64,000 nt of DNA from Saprolegnia diclina VS20. Lineage: Eukaryota; Oomycota; Saprolegniomycetes; Saprolegniales; Saprolegniaceae. The position numbers and the translations under genes were made by a program. Under the pieces are notes generated by a model that saw only the letters and a program-made list of their open reading frames with translations, did not search any database and was not told the DNA's origin. The DNA lies in NCBI RefSeq assembly GCF_000281045.1, contig NW_008246096.1, positions 284,455 to 348,454 of the forward strand, given 5' to 3'. This document shows positions 9,246 through 21,632 of the stretch, one piece after another. The first letter of the stretch is position 1. Each line of letters starts with the position of its first letter.

Positions 9246-12039
9246 ATGGGGGGGGCGTCGCCTGCGCTGGTCTCCGCTCGACGCGATCACTTGGGTCTGT
9301 CTCATCTACACGGTGGTCGTGGCGGCCATGCACATTGGTATCACGCAGCTCCCGGCCGTCGTCGCCTTCCTCGACCTCGTTTCACCGTTGCAGACAAGCT
9401 TCGTCTTGCTCTGCTGCACGGGCTTGCATGCGTACGGGTCGCTCGTGCTGTTGCAGTCGCGCCGACGCATCAACCTCATTACGAGCCAGCTCCGGCACTT
9501 GAGTCCGCTCGGTCGTCGCCACAAAGCCATGTCGACGACGCCTCGTCGGACGCGGACGTTCCGCTTTGGTAGCTTCTTTCGACTACGTCTGCACCCGGCC
9601 GAAGTCGCCCCCGATCTGCAGGTCGTCAAGGACGTGATTCGCCGCCGGTCATTGCTTTTGGATCAAATACAGGCACCGCGCATGGAGCGCTTTGCGCTTT
9701 CGTGGAAGGTACACACCGCTTGCCTATCGCCTTCGGTTGTGCGATGACACGTAGGCGCGATTCGTGCAAGTTCAAATGGCCTGTGAAGGCGCATACGCCC
9801 GGTGCGCGCATGCTTGTACACTCCATGTACCAAGGCCAACTAGGTTTTTCGGCCCCAAAGGCGTGTTTAGCCGAACAGGATCACTGTACGAGGTCCGCAT
9901 CTTTCTGCGGCAAGCCATCGCCGTGCCGCTTCAAGTCTACCGTGGCGCCAAGTGGAGTGCGAACGTCGAGAGCCCGTGCGTCGTTTTGTATGGCCTCGTC
10001 CTCGCGCTCGAGTGCATGCTCGTGCCGCCGTTAATCGCGTATGCTCGCTCAAATCCAAAAACCACAAAAGCCACGTTGTCCGTAGGTGGAATTTCTACAA
10101 GTACGCGGACCCTAACCAGCGCGATCAGTGCCGCAAGCTGCGCGTGTACATCTTGACGCTTGCGATCGCATTTGACTTGGTGCTGGGCATTTGCCTCCCG
10201 ATCGCGATCGTCGCCCCAGTGCTCGTGGCCTGTCTGCGCAACCCGAGCATTCTCACCAACCCGACGTTTGACGTTTACGCCGTGTCGGTCATCAAAGCCT
10301 TTATGGTACCTCCTCGGTGGCTCGTTGAGCGACACGTATCTCTGCGTGAGGTGGCGTCGCTATTAGAACTCGCGGCATTGGTCGCGCCACTCGTGCTCAT
10401 TGCCATCAGCGTGCGCAGCCTCCATGACGCGATCGTGTCGACGTTTCTCTGGGAAAGCATCGTAGGGCACTTCCTATATCTCGTAATCACGTGGTGGTGG
10501 TTAGGTGACGGCGGCGTCGCCCGGGAGCCACTTTGAGAACCTCCAGCGCTATCTGACGCTGGGCGACTTGGACGGACGGGTGCCCTCCAAGTGGCTTCAG
10601 CGACACGGGACCACACGCCACAAAGTCGTTGGCTGGCGCAGCCTGTCGCATATACTCATGCGTTGTGTAGAAGACGCGCGAGCTCAATGCGTCCTCGGTG
10701 CGCGCTTGGCGGGGCATGTCAGAGCTACTTGATGTCTCATGTAGTTGTTTGCACGACTCGGTCACAAGTCGACTGGGCACTTTACGCCCGTGTTGCCCAT
10801 GATCCAAGACTCGAGCCCGACGCTCGAGCTACTGCACCACACGCTAGGGTACGCGCGCGACCACGTTGGTCGATCGCTTCTCTTTCTTGGCGCGACGGTT
10901 GTCGGCAGCGTTCTTGGCTCGCTCGTGCTCACGGTAGACTACTTATCTACTACTAGTGCATCATCTCGACACTTAGATTGTCCTGCGGGCGTCGCTGACC
11001 AACGAGTGTGTTGGTCCGACAGCGCCGCCGTACGTTGCGTGCTTGCTACCGCTGCGCCCGTGGCGCCTCGGGTGGGATCAAGTCTGCGTCTGCCAAGCCG
11101 TCGAGATTCTCTGCCCGCCCCGTACGCTACGGCTTGGCGTCATCGGATGACTGACAGCTGCTTAGAGATGACAGAGTCGCTCGACGAGATCCTAACAAAG
11201 CTTACGGCGCCAGATGTCCGTCTACTCTCGCTGGACGCTTGTGCCTTTGAGACGGCGCCACGAGGACTCGGCCAGCTGCAGCAACTGTGGGGCCTCCGCG
11301 TTCGGGGCGCCGGCTGGAATGCGACCGACCCGGGCCTTGACTTGACAACGCTGCGCCATCTCGTGTTGGTTGGAGCTCATAGAGCTCAACATTGACGTGC
11401 AACTAGGTACTTTCAGGTGCGCCTCAACGCGTGGAGAGAGGTGCCATCGCTCTTGTCCCGCCTTCCGCCGCATCTGTTTGTGCTGGATGTCGGCGAAATG
11501 GCGCTGACGATTTGGCCAACTTGGGTCTCAGCAGCATGGACGAATGTGCAGCAGCTCATTCTAGTGAGCAATCATCTGACGTCGCTTCCTGCACCGCTCT
11601 TGGGTCTCTCGAGTCTTCTCTCGCTCGACTTGACCAACAACTCGATACTGTCGCTCCCGAGTTTGCCTGTACCGTCTCTCGATGCGTGGTGGCATTGGAT
11701 GCTTATCGACCACCTGCGTAGTGGTCCACTTGGCCCCAACTGAGCCGTCTTCGACTCGCCAGCAATCGACTCGATGCATTCCCTATTTCATGGTTCACGG
11801 CCTTGCCGGAGCTCTCGACTTTGACGCTGGCGGAGAATGCGCTGCGCACATGCGACGTGCCGCCTCGTTCGCTGCGCTTGTATACATTGGACGGTAACCC
11901 GTGCTGCGCTGCGAGCGAGTCGTTCCCAGCGTGCCACTCGAGCTGCAGTCCGCTCTGCGATGCCGAGTACGCCGCGTCGCCTATCTGCAACGCATTTTGC
12001 CCGCGTTCGTGCCAAGCATGCGAATCTGCCTCGTCGTAA
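9246..12039 (+). CDS. Polytopic membrane / leucine-rich-repeat protein, paralogue A (start region frameshifted)
   Basis: First of four tandem paralogues. Exon 1 (to 9708) encodes a basic start, two membrane segments (LDAITWVCLIYTVVVAAM and one around FVLLCCTGLHAYGSLVLL) and an Arg-rich loop. A short exon from 9755 joins to FFGPKGVFSRTGSLYE and a third membrane segment. The exon beginning RWNFYKYAD adds a fourth, VASLLELAALVAPLVLI a fifth, and LLFLGATVVGSVLGSLVL a sixth. A Cys-containing cap (SVCVCQ-type) is followed by about eight LRRs (for example LLSLDLTNNSI, LSRLRLASNRL) and a Cys-rich C-cap (YTLDGNPCC...CSPLCD). The expected start ATG 9246 is out of frame by one base because G-run 9248-9255 has eight Gs; seven would give MGGRRLRWSPLDA, matching paralogues B and C. 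Function unknown; the layout suggests a surface receptor or adhesion protein. Confidence 0.6.
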
Positions 12040-12573
12040 GCGCCAATATTCGTGCTACGTACAATAGAAGCTTTGGCCAAGGGAGATACTCTCTTTTCCG
12101 TGACACACTCTGAGTAATTCCGCTCCCTTGCCTTGGCCGACCGACGCTACTGTTGCCATCAAGATCTACATCCCTCCGTAGGTTTGGTAAAGAGAGCTGG
12201 AAGGGTGCAGCTCGTGGGGCAGCTCTTGCTTCTGCTCGTGGCCGATGAAGACCAGTGACCTCATTTGACGCCCAACTGACTGATGTGATATCGAAACTGC
12301 CGCGCTGCTGCCGTAGACAGGACCGCCGCAAAACGCTTGGCGCCACACAGCGTGACGAGTCAAGAGCGCGATCAGCGATGTTCTTGAGAAAGCCAAGTGC
12401 AGGTACAATCTATAGCTCCATCGTAACCCGTCGAGTCTGCCAGAGTGCGGAGTGCCGGAGCCCACGAGGTCGTTGGAGTCGCGGGGGAATGGCCCTACGG
12501 CACCGTTTCGGTTACGCAGATAACTGCTGATAGCACTGGCTATTTCTGCCGCATTTTCCCGACTGGCGCCACC
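12040..12573. other. Intergenic spacer between LRR paralogues A and B
   Basis: 534 bp with no supported gene. Open frames across it (both strands) lack the neighbours' composition. It probably holds the 3' UTR of A and the promoter of B. No clear TATA or CCAAT element stands out. Confidence 0.35.
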
Positions 12574-15390
12574 ATGTTCAAGCGCCGTCTTCGCGTCTCG
12601 CCGCTGGATGCCATTGCGTGGATCTGCGTCTTGTATGCGGGAACGACAGCGTACTTGCACATGCGCCTCGCCCGCATGCCCGCCGTCGTATCGTTTCTCT
12701 CGCTCCTCAATCCGCTCGGGTCGGGCGCCGTCTTTTCCCTCTGTAGCGCCCTCCACGCCCGTGTTGCCTACCATCTCGTCGCCTCACGCTATCGCATCAA
12801 CTCGACGACGAGCCAGCTGCGCGCCATCAAGCCCCTCGTCGTGCGCGGCCGCCGGCCCAAAGCCGTCCACATCGTGCCGCGCCTGACGCGGTCGCTGCGG
12901 CTCAAGAGTTTTTTTCGGCTTCGTCTCAAGTCGAACGAGATTGCGACTGACCTCCAAGTCGTGCACTCAGCGCTTCGCCGCCAATCGATCTTGGACCTGG
13001 GTAGCGTCCCGATGCAGAAGCTTGTACTCACATGGAAGGTATGCCGTTGTGCTTCCAACGGAAGCTGCCTTTGTCGAGTAGGGTCGATGGGTGCGACTTC
13101 AAATCGCTGGCGAAGGTCATTATGCACGGTACTTGAGAACCGCTCGGCTCTTATGGAGCGAGAGTGGCGAGTAGGTTTATGGGCCCGAAAGGCTTCTTCA
13201 GCCGCGCGGGGTCCCACTACGAGCTGCGACTGCTTCTCCGTGAGTGCATTGTCCTGCCATTACAGCTGGTGCGCGGCGTCAACTGGAGCGGTCGCATCCG
13301 CAACAACTTTGTCGTGCTGTACGGCCTCATCTTTGCGCTGCATTGCGCGGTCCTACCTGCCCTCATCGCGTACATAACAGTAAAAGGAAAAACCACCTCA
13401 ATCTCAGGGACGTAGGTGGAATTTCTACAAGTATGCCGATTCGCGGCAGCGAGCCAAGCACCGGAAGCTCCGCGAGTGGATCCTCGTGCTCGTCATGGCG
13501 TTCGACATGATGCTCAGCGTCGGCATTCCAATTGCGATCATTGTACCGGCCTACTGGCGCTACTACGTCAACCCGGCTATCCTCTCGGACGTAAACTTTG
13601 ATGTTTACGCCGTCTCGATTATCAAGTCGTTTATGGTACGCGGTACCCGATACATTGACAGTTGAAATTAACGCTAGGTGGCGTCCGTCCTGGACTTGAT
13701 CGCGCTCGTCGTACCGCTGTTCTTGATCGCAGTGACGTTGCACAATCTGCACGAGGCGCGCGTTGCGGCGTTTCTCTGGGATAGCATTGTACGTACTTGA
13801 AGGGAAATTGTGGAGCATCGTCCGGCGTAGGTGACCGCTGCGTCGCCCGTGGACCAGCTCGCCCACTTGAAAAAGTACTTCAACTTGACCGACTTGGAGG
13901 GTCGGCTGCCGTCCAAAACGCTTCGCAACGGGGCATTGCTTAACCTTGGCGTACGATCCATAACCTCGAACTCGTTTTCCACGGTTTTCGACTAGGGCGG
14001 ACAACCACCGCGCGATTTTGCCTCGGTTCACCTGCTACAATATGCGCTACAATCCTCATGACAACTTGCGCATGTAGCTGTTTGCAAACTGGCCTTCGCT
14101 CAAGAAGATGCGGGCGGTCTCCGTCGCTCCGTGGCAGCAAGAGCGCAGCCCTACAGAGCAGCATTTGGCTCCCATTCAGGACGAAGATTCCCCCGACCAC
14201 GCGGGTCGACTTGCCCTCTTTGGTGCTGTGCTATTGGTCGGCAGCACAGTGGCCGTCCTCGTTCTAGTGGTACGGAGTTCCGTCGACAATCATCTGGCCA
14301 CAGCTGCGTAGGTGGTGCTGCGCGCCGCATCTGCGACCACTTGTCTTCCGCCGCTTCTCACCGACCACTTGAGCTGCGCGGGCAGCCTTCGCCCGTGGCA
14401 CTTGTCCCCACTGTGGGACCAATCGTGCGTTTGCCAGATTGTACATATCCACTGTCCCTCCGATTCGGGTCTCATAGCCATCTGAACCCGCCACTTATTG
14501 ATACCTTGATACAATACTAGAAACCCCCGTGTACGACAACGTCGCAGCCTTTGTGACAACGTACCCGACCGAGCATATCAACTACCTAAAGCTCCAGGGG
14601 TGTGATCTCCGCCGCCTCTATTCGTCGATGGTGCGTCTCAGCGACCTATGGGGCCTTGAAGCCAGCGCAGTGCCAACCTCAGAGGCGCCAGACATCGAAC
14701 TGGCACAGTTCTCCAAACTTGTGTACGGACCCAGCTTGCCGGCGCGCGTTCTGAGCTTTTACGTAGCTACTTGTCGCTGCGACAGAACCCATGGCCCGAG
14801 CTTCCACGGCTTTTAAAAAAAGTTCCGCCGCTCCTCTCGGCGCTGGACCTCTCGGAGACGTCCTTCCGCAATTGGCCGGCGTGGGTGGGCGCTGCGTGGT
14901 CTAATCTCACGCAGCTAACCGTCGTGAGCGCGCGCTTGATGTCGTTTCCGACGGCTCTCTTTGAGCTCGACTGGCTCGCAACACTCGACTTGACCAACAA
15001 CTCGATTGAGTCCTTACCCCCCGTGCCGGTGCGACACGCTTTCTCCCGCCTGCGTAGGCAAATGACTTCGGGTAGGACGGCGCGTGGACCCGCGTCAAGG
15101 ATCTGCGCCTTGGCGGCAACCAGCTACGGACCATTCCACCCAATATCTTTGCCCTCCCGAGCCTCCAGACGCTGACGCTGGCCAAGAACGTACTCACTTC
15201 GTGCCCCGTTGCGCCGATGCCACTTGGGATTTACACACTTGACGGCAACCCGTGCTGCTCCCCATCTTTGTCAGCTTGTGCGTCGAGCTGCAGTCCGCTC
15301 TGCGACTACTACTATGCAAAGTCCCCGGTCTGCAGTCCGTTCTGCAACAGTAGCATTGCGTGCCGCACGACCTCGAGCTGCTCCGTGTAG
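12574..15390 (+). CDS. Polytopic membrane / leucine-rich-repeat protein, paralogue B
   Basis: ATG 12574 in ACCATG context opens MFKRRLRVSPLDAIAW, colinear with the other copies. Exon order and splice phases match paralogue A: the start exon ends VLTWK, a short exon encodes GRWVRLQIAGEGHYAR, the next begins FMGPKGFFSRAG with a membrane segment ending ALIAYIT, then RWNFYKYADSRQR, VASVLDLIALVVPLFLI, and LFGAVLLVGSTVAVLVLVV as the last membrane span. The ectodomain has an N-cap with CVCQ, LRRs such as LATLDLTNNSIESLPP, and a C-cap YTLDGNPCC...CSPFCNSSIAC. The stop is TAG 15388-15390. All four copies share intron positions, so they arose by duplication of a genomic unit and not by retroposition. 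No kinase, TIR or other effector domain is visible. Confidence 0.7.
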
Positions 15391-15661
15391 CTGCCAGCTC
15401 TCCACCGCCTAAGGTCATCGAGTAGGTCTTGGTCTAACGCCAGATACGAATCGACACCTGTCTGTTCCATACATTAGCGCCACGCAACACACCAGGCACC
15501 CGTCGGTGCATGCTACGTCGTCATCAAAGCCGTGTAGAAAGGACAAGGACCGCTAAGATTCGAAATGAGATAGAGAGTTATAAACTTATTCCAATTCGGA
15601 AACGGCGCAAGTTGGACTTGAGCAACGGCTACGTCGCTTTATAAATACGGCTTCAACTCGG

Positions 15662-18519
15662 ATGCCGGGTCGTCGGCTCCGGCCCAGTATCCTCGACGCC
15701 ATTACGATCGTATGCTGCCTTTACGCACTGCTCGTGGCTGCCGTGCACGCGTACTTGACCGAGCTACCACACGTTGTTGCGTTCGCGTCGCCCATCAACC
15801 CGCTCGGGTCGTCTCTCGTCTTTGCAGTTTGTGCGCTTTTGCATGCTGTGGGCGGCGTCCAGCTGTGCCGCGCGCGCGCCCGCGTCAACGACACGACGAG
15901 CCACCTCCGCTTGCTCAGGCCACTCGACACGCGCACGCAGCGACACGCCAAGTCGAGCTTCAAGTCGCCGTTCCACGAGGTCTCGCTGCGCCTTCGCAGC
16001 TTGTTTCGCCTGCGATTGCGGTCGGCCGAAGTGTCGCCCGACCTCCAAGTTATCCAAGACGATCTGCATCGCAAGACGATTGAAGCATCGACGGCAGATC
16101 CGCCGTCACGGCGACAACTGCGGTACTGGCATCTTCAGGTACGTTGCGACGGAGACGTCTGCGTCGTGTTGAATAATAGACGTAGAGCGCTTGGGTGCGC
16201 GTCGTTATGCTGGTCGAAGGGCTCTTCAAGCGGTCTCTCTTCCAACGGCGCCTCGAGTGGGTGACTCAAGTACTTTCCACTAGGTTTTTTGGTCCCGGCG
16301 GGCTATTCAGTCGCACGGGCCGGCTGTACGAAGTGCGCCTTCTCCTCCGCGAGGCTGTGATTTTGCCACTGCAGCTCGTTCGCGGCGTCCGGCTGAGCCA
16401 TCGTATCAACAGCCCGCTCATCACGCTCTACGGCATCGTGTGGGCCTGTCACTGCATTCTCGTGCTTCCACTTGTCATGTACATATTGTCTGATAGACGG
16501 GTTGTCATGCTGTGTTTAGGTGGAACTTCTACAACTACCAGTTTGGCACCAAGCAAGAGGTGTACCGCCACCACCGGATCCGTATTCTACTGCTCATCAT
16601 CATTTTGGACTTGGTCTTGAGCGTCGTCGTGCCGATTTGTGTGTTGGTGCCCGTCGTGTACACCCTCGCACGGACGCCGCGCATGCTCGAGAACGCTCAC
16701 TTTAGTATGTATGCGATTTCCGCCATTGAAGCCTTCATGGTACGAGTCGGTACTAAGTGTCTTTACTGTCACGCGGATGCTAGGTCACGTCGGTGCTCGA
16801 TTTGCTGACGTGTAGCGTACCGCTTTTGCTCATCTACTCGACGGTCCAGAGCATCCACACAAATGCCATTGGCGCCTTCTTGCATGCCAAAGTGGTAATT
16901 GGTGTGAACCCTAATCCCCGCCAAAACCCTATACTCTAGGTTATGGCGGCGTCCGTGCAAATGCGTTTCCAGCTCATTAAGAAGCTCTTTCGCATCGGCG
17001 CCTTTCGACCCGTGGCGGTGGTGCCAGGTCCGCGCTTGAGCGCCCCCGAGCTCTCGTCCAAGGTAGTACGACTCGTGGATGCTGGTGTTGAGTGCAACAC
17101 AACGTAGTGGCACCATCGCGAGTGGTGGACAACGACGCCGCAGGTGGCGCGCGCGACGCTTCCGGCATCTTATTTTGATCAACATGTAGGAGACAACACG
17201 GCGCTGGGCCGAGAAGGTTCTCCGGGGCTCACTCGCTGCGCGCCGCAAGACATCGCTCTCGCTGCTGGCGATTCCGCAGCCACGACGCCCGTATGTCCTT
17301 GGTCTAGTGTTGGCTGGCGTTATTGGCACGAGTTGTGGTCTCCTGGCGCTCCTCGTACGCACCTGTGCATCGATATGACATGGTGACGCTACGGTGCGTA
17401 GACCATTATTCAAGCCGTTCCGAGTGATGCCTGCTCGCTTCCTCTGAATACATCGATCGTGACGTGTCACGATGCTTTGCGGCCGTGGACGCTTGCTCCC
17501 TCGACGGCGCAGTCATGCTACTGCCAAGTCATTCGCATTGACTGCACGGCGCTGCCACGTAGGTCGCGGCTCGAAAGGTCGGACGACTAATTTTTGGTGG
17601 CGTAGTGTCGCAGCTCGGCGCGTTTTACACCACCCTCGATGCCTTTCTGAGCACGTACCCCGCCGAGTATGTCAACATGATGACATTCACCAACTGCTCG
17701 ATGACGGCACCACACCGCGTGCCGTCGTCGCTTGAGCGCTTCAGCAACCTCTGGTTTCTTCATCTCGACGGCGCGTCCTTGCACAACTCGGACAGACTGC
17801 CGTCGCTCACCGCCTTTCCCAAGCTCTTGTGCGCCCAATCTGTCATCAAGATAGACGAGGGTTTTCATGTCGCATGATTAGGTACCTCGCGCTGCGGAAC
17901 CAAGCATGGACGCAGCTGCCCACCGCGCTCTCGGTACTACCGCCGCACTTGTCCGGCCTTGCGCTTTGCGGCAGCCCGCTCACTGAGCCGTGGCCACCTT
18001 GGGTCAGCACGACATGGCTCAACCTCTCGCTTCTATCCCTTGTCGCGTGCGAGCTCACGAGTGTGCCGGCGCCCGTCGTGGCTCTAGACCGCCTCGCATC
18101 GCTCGACTTGACGGGAAATGCACTCGCTGCGCTGCCACCGCTGTCGGTGAGCAACTCGAAAGAGGAAGACGCACCTCCTTATACATTGGTATTAGACAGC
18201 AACGTGGCCGCAGCTCAGCACTCTGAACCTCGGCGGCAATCGGCTCACGGTGATCCCAGACGCACTGTGGTCGCTCCCGCAGCTCTCGACGCTCACGCTG
18301 GCGGCCAACCGGCTCGTCAACTGCAGTGCACCGCGTCGACCTCTTGCGCTCTACACCCTCGACGCCAACCCGTGCTGCCATGCGAAACCGTTGGAGACCT
18401 GCTTGACGAGTTGCGCGCCACTTTGCGATCCGCAGCGGCTGGCGTCGTCCGTGTGCTCCCCGTATTGCAACACTGTGGTGTGTCGTCTTCAGTCTGCGAC
18501 CTCGTGTGGCGGAGATTAA
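15662..18519 (+). CDS. Polytopic membrane / leucine-rich-repeat protein, paralogue C
   Basis: ATG 15662 opens MPGRRLRPSILDAITIVCCLYALLV.... Exons follow the shared plan: membrane segments 1-2 in exon 1; a short exon SAWVRVVMLVEGLFKR spliced to FFGPGGLFSRTGRLYE and membrane segment 3; RWNFYNYQFGTKQ with segment 4; VTSVLDLLTCSVPLLLI as segment 5; and YVLGLVLAGVIGTSCGLLAL as the last span. The ectodomain starts with an N-cap containing SCYCQVIRIDC, then LRRs (LSGLALCGSPL, LASLDLTGNALAALPP) and a C-cap YTLDANPCC. The stop is TAA or TAG near 18519. A TATAAA lies at 15640-15645, 17 bp upstream of the ATG, with another TATA-like site near 15580 and a CCAAT at 15591-15595. Expression and ligand are unknown. 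Confidence 0.7.
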
Positions 18520-18678
18520 AGCTGGAAAAAGTAACATGATAGAGAATCGAAACACAATCTTCACGACGCCGCGTCATGGCCCTGGACATCGTGAGATGCC
18601 GTGCGACAGTCGCAAGTGTCCACTTTGTGTAGACCGTTAACACCCCAGTGGTGTGTCCTTTTAATTTGTTGACGTTTC

Positions 18679-21281
18679 ATGCACGAGAAGGGCGGGCAGC
18701 GACGGCTGAGCAGAGTCAGCGAGCTCGACGTGATTGGGGCCGTGTGCTGCCTCTATGCTGTGTGCATTGCAAGTGCCCACGCTCTCTTGTACGACTCGGT
18801 GCCATTCCGCCTCGTGGCACCGGCGACCAACCCGCTCGCGACAGCTGCCGTCCTCCTCAGTGTCGCCGTCCTCCATCTCTTTGGCCTCTACCAGCTCGCC
18901 CGCTCGCGAAGCGGCCTCAACGACATCATTTCGCGCATGCGTTCGATGCGCCAGCTACCACCCTCGCGACACAGCCGCAGTCGCAGCCACATGTCATCTC
19001 GATCGTCGGTCGCGCCCCGGTTCCAAGACCAGGGGGACGACGTGCATGACTGGCACATTGTGCGGCACAATATCGCTGCTGGGTTGGCGGCCCATGGATG
19101 CGCGGGCACGCGACGAAGCATCCGCCTCCAGCACCTCCACGTCAAGGTACTTCTCTACTGCCCGCTTGTTGAGACGTACTAACGACGGCCTAGATGACGG
19201 TCGTGACGGTGGCAATGACGGCCGACAAATACTTTCAACGGTACTACGCTGCATTCCTTGTACTCTGACAGACTACCGAGTCGCATTAGGTTTTTGGGCA
19301 AGAAAGGGCTCTTTAGCCAAAATGGCGCGCTCTACGAGCTCCGACTGCTCGCGCGCGAAGTTGTGATTGTACCAATTCAGTTTCTGCGCGGGTACAAGCT
19401 CAGCAGCCACGTCGAGTCGGCGTGGGTTGTTGTCTACGGCGTCGTGCTGGCTATACAATGGCTCGTGGTGCCCCCGCTCTTGGCGTAGGACCCATACCTT
19501 TTCACTCCCATTTGAGCACATATTAGGTGGAATTTCTACTCGGTGCACGCGTCGGGCGACAAGCGCGACCAGATCCAAGCGGGTCGGATCCGCATTTTGC
19601 TCTTACTTTTGGCCTTTGACCTTGTTCTTGGCGTCGCGATCCCCGTGCTACTACTTGGACCGAGCGTCATGCATTTGGTGCGCGGAGACGTGGCAGACGC
19701 GCCGACCATCGAGCACGTGCACGACCTCTCGGTCGCTCGCGCTCTTGTCGTAATCGCCCTACTCTCGATGAAGTGGTGTTTGAACCTGAACCAGATAGGG
19801 TCGGTTCTCGATCTTGTTTCGGCCACCATCACGCTCGGCGTGATCTACTGGACGCTGCAGAGTGTCTGCGCCGTTCGCCGACGCGCCTTCTTGAAGGAGA
19901 ATATTGTAAGCATATTCGCAGACAGAGTGTGCATTCCAAGCGTCTGTAGACGGTGGCAGCCAAGATGCCAGCACCATCGACGCGGTCCCGTCGTTCGACG
20001 CGCTTCAAGGTACACATGATGATCCCGTGTCAACGCAGGCATCCACACCGTGTCTAGTCGCGCATGAGCAAGGCGTCCGTGGCGCCGACGACGCCCGTTG
20101 GCAGCAAGGCCTCTGTCTCGCCCACAATCTACGATCTTCCAGCGTTCCACGCCTTTGCTCGGCAGGAAGCGCGTGCACATGCCTGCCGCCGACGGCTCTT
20201 CCAAGGCATGCTGGCGTTCTCAACGCTGCTTGCCGCGGCGCTCCTTCTGGTGCCAACCTTTGCCGATACCAAACTTGCGTTGATGATCCTTGTGTACAGG
20301 TTGTCTTACGAGCCGCGCTGCCCTGCAAAACGACACCCCATTCGAAGATGACCTGCACGAGCTTTGTGCGGCCGTGGCATGTTCAGCCTCTCTTCTCCCA
20401 GCGCTGCGAGTGCAAGCTACTCTCGGCCGCGTGTGCAAGCATGGGTACGTCCGTCTACCTGCATTGTTCGAGTGGTCACCGTCCAAGGGCTATAGATGCC
20501 ACGCACGACAGCAACAACATCAGCGATTTTTTGCTCTCGCATGCCGCGCAGTCGATCAACGCTCTCTCACTGACCAACTGCTCGCAGCAGCATACGCCGG
20601 CCATCGTCGCGGGCGTCGAGCAGCTGCCGTCGCTCTGGTATCTCTCGCTCATACATTGCCACGAAGACGTGGACACGATGGAGTTCAATTTGACGCACTT
20701 GACCACCCTCGTGTATGCGATCGATGGTGAGACGCTGCATTGAACCGCGGTTAGGTACCTCGCGCTGCATGGCAGTGTCTTCACTGCGCTTCCGTTGTCG
20801 CTGCGAGAGCTCCCGCCGCTCGTCTCGACATTGGACCTGTCCATGACCGACTGGAGCCAAGTCGAGTGGCCGGTGTGGGTGCCTTCGGCGTGGGGCAACC
20901 TGCGGCACATTTGCCTCGCCGCCTGTCATTTGTCGTCGCTGCCATGGCCGCTGCTACACCTCTCGAGCCTCATTACGCTCGATGTCTCGTTCAACCAGAT
21001 GACGACGATACCGCTTCTCAATGTTCTGCTGTGCATATTGATGGAGCAAAGACTCAAGCGTCTCGGTGTAGGGGACAACATGGCCGCGCTTGACGCAGCT
21101 GGACCTCGGCAACAACGCACTAGTGGCGGCTCCGCTCGGCGTGTGGTCGCTACCGCAGCTCGAGTCGCTCGTCTTGACCAACAACGCACTCGGGCTCTGC
21201 CCATGGCCCGCGCGCTATCAGCAGCAACTCGTGCTTACTGGCAACCCGTGCTGCGACAAGACGACGTCCCCGTTCTGTTAA
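18679..21281 (+). CDS. Polytopic membrane / leucine-rich-repeat protein, paralogue D
   Basis: ATG 18679 opens MHEKGGQRRLSRVSELDVIG, the most divergent N-terminus of the four. The family blocks remain: two membrane segments, a Ser/Arg-rich loop, the exon MTVVTVAMTADKYFQR spliced to FLGKKGLFSQNGALYE with membrane segment 3, RWNFYSVHASGDKRDQ with segment 4, GSVLDLVSATITLGVIYW as segment 5, and MLAFSTLLAAALLLV as the last span. The ectodomain carries an N-cap with CECK, LRRs (LITLDVSFNQM, LTQLDLGNNAL) and a shortened C-cap ending NPCCDKTTSPFC at 21281, lacking the longer Cys tail of A-C. It lies only about 160 bp downstream of C. The loss of the terminal Cys pairs may alter folding or anchoring. 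Confidence 0.68.
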
Positions 21282-21632
21282 CTAACACCAAGCACACCCC
21301 ACACCCATCGATCGCACCGCCCTCGCTACGCAACGACATTGCCCAACCGTCTCCGCGGCTTAGCCTTCGTCCCATTTAGCAATAGAGACAAGTTGTCTGC
21401 ACTAGCCTGAGACAACTAACTTTCACACCAACTTCGTGTGCGTAGTCGACTCCACACTCTGCTATTGGTAATGCAGTAGCATCGTCGATCGCATCTTTTA
21501 ACATACATGAACAGCGGAACCACTCGAGATGAGACTCTAGTTCAAGGAAGCCCTCTCGTGCTTCTCGTTAGTCAGTTGGTCATGGACTGAGATAGACGAA
21601 CCGTTTCATTGGACTGCGCAATCTGTAGCAGC
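21282..21632. other. Intergenic region downstream of the LRR array
   Basis: No gene is recognised in these 351 bp. It ends the array; no truncated fifth LRR copy or mobile-element remnant can be seen. Confidence 0.35.

Noticed and set aside
10160-15197. Many overlapping ORFs within the LRR array on both strands
   Set aside because: They are out-of-frame or antisense readings of the LRR paralogue exons; paralogue comparison fixes the true frame.
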